Source of the DNA: Oscillospiraceae bacterium
GTDB taxonomy: Bacteria > Bacillota > Clostridia > Oscillospirales > Acutalibacteraceae
Direction: 5' to 3'
Assembly: GCA_022508705.1 (NCBI GenBank)
Contig: JAFLUO010000043.1
Location: 1-14,436, forward strand
DNA length: 14,436 bases
Made by a program: the position numbers and the translations under genes. The notes beneath the pieces were generated by a model. That model was not told where the DNA came from. It worked only from the letters and a program-made list of their open reading frames with translations, and searched no databases. Positions 12,866-14,436 of the stretch are shown piece by piece. Every line of letters begins with the position of its first letter. Within the stretch, counting starts at the first letter, position 1.

Positions 12866-13555
12866 TTGAAAAATTTGTTTTTAAATTCAAATGAGGATGA
12901 TTATATTCCCGACACGGAAGCAGAGGCTTCTCAGCAAATTTCAAATGACGGAGATTTTGTAGTTTGCAACAATAGTAAAAAAATCCATTGCGTTTCTATT
13001 ATCGGTCAAATTGAAGGTCACGATATTTTGCCGCCCAATGCAAAGACAACGAAGTATGAGCATTTAATTCCGCAGATTATTTCTGCAGACATGGATCCGT
13101 CTGTTGAAGGAATTTTAATTGTTTTGAACACAGTCGGCGGCGATATTGAAGCGGGGCTTGCAATCGCTGAATTGATTTCGGGTACTAAAAAGCCCAGCGC
13201 TTCCGTCGTTCTCGGTGGGGGGCACTCAATAGGTGTGCCGTTAGCAGTTTCTGCGGACAAGTCTTTTATTGTTCCAAGTGCTACAATGACAATTCACCCT
13301 GTCAGAATGAACGGTGTTGTTTTAGGCACGGCTCAGACCTTTTCGTATTTTAAAAGAATGCAGGAAAGAATTGTTAATTTTGTGTCTAAAAATTCAAATA
13401 TTTCTCCTGAAAGATTTCGCGAACTGATGCTTTCTACCGAAGAATTGGTTATGGATGTAGGCTCGGTTTTAGACGGTACAGCAGCAGTAAACGAAGGGCT
13501 TATTGATGCTGTCGGAAATTTTAACGACGCACTTGAATTCTTAGGTAGCCGCTGA
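12866..13555 (+). CDS. tepA: TepA/ClpP-like serine peptidase, 3' end altered by an inserted element
   Basis: A 229-residue ClpP-fold protein of the TepA (YmfB) group, encoded upstream of spoIIIE/ftsK in Bacillus and relatives, as here. Family blocks: TTKYEHLIPQI, VLNTVGGDIEAGLAIAE, GGGHSIGVPLAVSAD and TMTIHPVRM. The catalytic serine is S121 (GHS) and the histidine H144 (TIHP); the position of the ClpP aspartate seems to be glycine, as in other TepA proteins, so a complete triad is not evident. The protein has no signal peptide and probably acts in the cytoplasm. The start is a TTG, chosen because TGAGGTG lies eight bases upstream and no in-frame ATG precedes the conserved part. The last three residues (GSR) and the TGA stop come from the left inverted repeat of the element at 13544-13717. 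Confidence 0.88.
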   Translation: MKNLFLNSNEDDYIPDTEAEASQQISNDGDFVVCNNSKKIHCVSIIGQIEGHDILPPNAKTTKYEHLIPQIISADMDPSVEGILIVLNTVGGDIEAGLAIAELISGTKKPSASVVLGGGHSIGVPLAVSADKSFIVPSATMTIHPVRMNGVVLGTAQTFSYFKRMQERIVNFVSKNSNISPERFRELMLSTEELVMDVGSVLDGTAAVNEGLIDAVGNFNDALEFLGSR

Positions 13556-13720
13556 CTAATTAGCGGCTGACACCTTAGCGCACATCTTGCGTGCATATTT
13601 TCCGCCATCTTGCACAAATCTACCTTAACATACGACAGTATGCCTGCGGTAGCTTTATCCAATCTGACGAAAAATCTGACTACGCAATCTGCACACTATA
13701 ATTAGTCAGTGCCTACCTAA
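13541..13720. mobile_element. Non-coding MITE-like element with terminal inverted repeats and TA flanks
   Basis: The ends 13541-13562 and 13699-13720 are inverted copies that match at 20 of 22 positions (for example TTAGGTAG at the left, CTACCTAA at the right). If the flanking TA at 13542-13543 and 13718-13719 is a target duplication, the element proper is 13544-13717, 174 bp, as expected for miniature elements mobilised by IS630/Tc1-mariner-type transposases. It encodes no transposase. Inside are a nested hairpin (CTACC/GGTAG around CATAC/GTATG, 13620-13652), a direct repeat CATCTTGC (13583 and 13606), and three AATCTG copies (13661, 13673, 13686). Apart from the end of tepA, the 13556-13782 gap is this element plus a short leader. 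The transposase class is inferred. Confidence 0.75.
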
Positions 13721-13736
13721 ATAATGTAAATTAGAT

Positions 13737-13760
13737 GAATACCTTTTGCGGTATTCTTTG
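13737..13760 (+). terminator. Weak hairpin between tepA and ftsK
   Basis: GAATACC (13737-13743), loop TTTTGC, GGTATTC (13750-13756), followed by TTTGTT. The stem is 7 bp and AT-rich with a short T-run, so it may be a partial terminator or attenuator. It was originally just past the tepA stop and only seven bases before the ftsK ribosome binding site. Confidence 0.4.
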
Positions 13761-13782
13761 TTAAAGGAGTTAGAAGTTACAT

Positions 13783-14430
13783 ATGGCAACGAACAAAAAG
13801 AACAGTACGGCTAAAAGAAATCAAAAAAAGCCTATGGGAAACGGTAAAAGCAACAAACAGTTAATTATGATTTTAATGTTTGCTGCTTCTCTTTTGTGGC
13901 TTTGCATTGCTTTAATTGATGCGGGCGGACTTTGGGGAATGCTAAGAACATTGCTTTTCGGTTTGTTTGGATTCGGTACATTCGTTTTTCCGCTTTTGCT
14001 TCTTGCACTTTCAGTTGTTTTGGCGTTGGAGCGAAATGAGAAAAGCCAAAAGGTATTTAACAAGCTGATATATGCCTTTGCAATAACATTTCTTTTATCT
14101 GCAATAATACATATTTTTAACTGCAATCCTGAAAGCGGATATTTTGAAGCGGTTGGCATAGCTTACGAAGATTTCAGCATTGATGGCAAAATGACGGGTG
14201 GCGGCGCATTGGGCGCACTTCTCGGCGGTCTGTTTCTTTTAATAACGGGTGGCAACAAGCTCGCTTCCCTTATAATTCTTTTCATAATTCTTTTTGTTGT
14301 AATAATGGTTGTTACGGGGCTTACGATTGCAAATATTTACCGAGGTATTTCAAAGCCTGTTAAGAAAATCGGCGAATTTACAGGCGAAAGAATCTCTGAA
14401 TACAGCGATCAGGTTGAATCTTATCACTAG
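13783..14430 (+). pseudogene. ftsK: FtsK/SpoIIIE-type DNA translocase, membrane domain only before an in-frame TAG
   Basis: A 215-codon reading frame that is the N-terminal membrane anchor of an FtsK/SpoIIIE DNA pump. After a basic start (KKNSTAKRNQKK) come hydrophobic segments at about 26-46, 55-82, 94-112, 139-156 and 159-183, then a basic-to-acidic juxtamembrane region ending EYSDQVESYH. Full-length proteins run to about 750-900 residues with a linker, a RecA-like motor (Walker A/B) and a gamma DNA-reading domain. Here a TAG at 14428-14430 stops the frame exactly where the linker should begin; six more bases (GAA AAG, still in frame) end the window. Placement right after tepA matches known synteny. 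AAAGGAG at 13763-13769 is 13 bases from the ATG. The stop may be a real nonsense mutation, a sequence error, or natural splitting; the window cannot decide. Confidence 0.65.
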
Positions 14431-14436
14431 GAAAAG

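Noticed and set aside
12850..12894. Short upstream ORF (14 codons) overlapping the tepA start.
   Set aside because: It has no ribosome binding site of its own; its ATG is in the hairpin loop, and the conserved protein is in another frame.
13333..13662. A 109-codon minus-strand open frame across the end of tepA and the element.
   Set aside because: Half is antisense to tepA and half is repeat-element sequence; no protein domain or ribosome binding site. It is likely spurious.
13661..13691. CRISPR-like array from three AATCTG copies.
   Set aside because: Units are 6-8 bases with 4-5 base spacers, far below CRISPR dimensions, and no cas gene is near.
14428..14430. Reassigned TAG codon in this organism.
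   Set aside because: The rrf2 gene in the same window ends naturally in TAG at its expected family length.

Overview
The window looks like chromosomal DNA from a low-GC anaerobic Gram-positive bacterium, most likely a gut-type Clostridia (Oscillospiraceae/Ruminococcaceae-like). The signs are strong GAGG-type ribosome binding sites, AT-rich intergenic DNA, and a gene set containing Rex, an Rrf2/CymR-like regulator, a clostridial AbrB-type regulator with a cysteine tail, rubrerythrin, and a TepA-FtsK/SpoIIIE pair. The species cannot be named from the sequence alone.

Layout from left to right. The first 77 bases are the 5' end of an asparagine synthetase gene on the minus strand. It diverges from a gene for a cytoplasmic GH28-type pectin oligosaccharide hydrolase. 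A three-gene minus-strand unit follows, in transcription order rrf2 (CymR-like), tcdA, ttcA-like. Diverging from it is a plus-strand operon: an AhpD/carboxymuconolactone-decarboxylase-like protein, then a polar amino-acid ABC importer (lipoprotein, permease, ATPase) that resembles cystine importers. This operon ends in two tandem terminators, the second lying inside the 3' end of trmO on the opposite strand. Rubrerythrin and a small AbrB-type regulator follow on the plus strand. A bidirectional terminator separates them from a minus-strand operon, aconitase, isocitrate dehydrogenase, rex, which makes 2-oxoglutarate from citrate and ends in the NADH sensor. Diverging from aconitase are a TepA/ClpP-like serine peptidase and the membrane part of an FtsK/SpoIIIE DNA translocase.

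Working together: the Rrf2 regulator and importer suggest a cysteine/cystine module. tcdA and trmO both act on the t6A37 modification of tRNA, although they lie in different transcription units. The acn-icd-rex operon supplies 2-oxoglutarate/glutamate precursor and may be redox-controlled.

The most unusual observations are these. (1) A ~174-bp non-coding element with 20/22-matching terminal inverted repeats and TA flanks is inserted in the last codons of tepA; removing it with one TA restores a clean alternative 3' end. (2) A 12-bp bulged hairpin covers the ribosome binding site and abuts the TTG start of tepA. (3) A TAG stop directly after the membrane domain cuts off the FtsK reading frame at the window edge. 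(4) A perfect 7-8-7 inverted repeat overlaps the -10 box of the rrf2 promoter. (5) The AhpD-like protein has lost key positions of its active-site motif. No CRISPR array, tRNA, rRNA, recognised riboswitch or transposase gene is visible, and I do not see a clearly new multi-gene defence or metabolic system.
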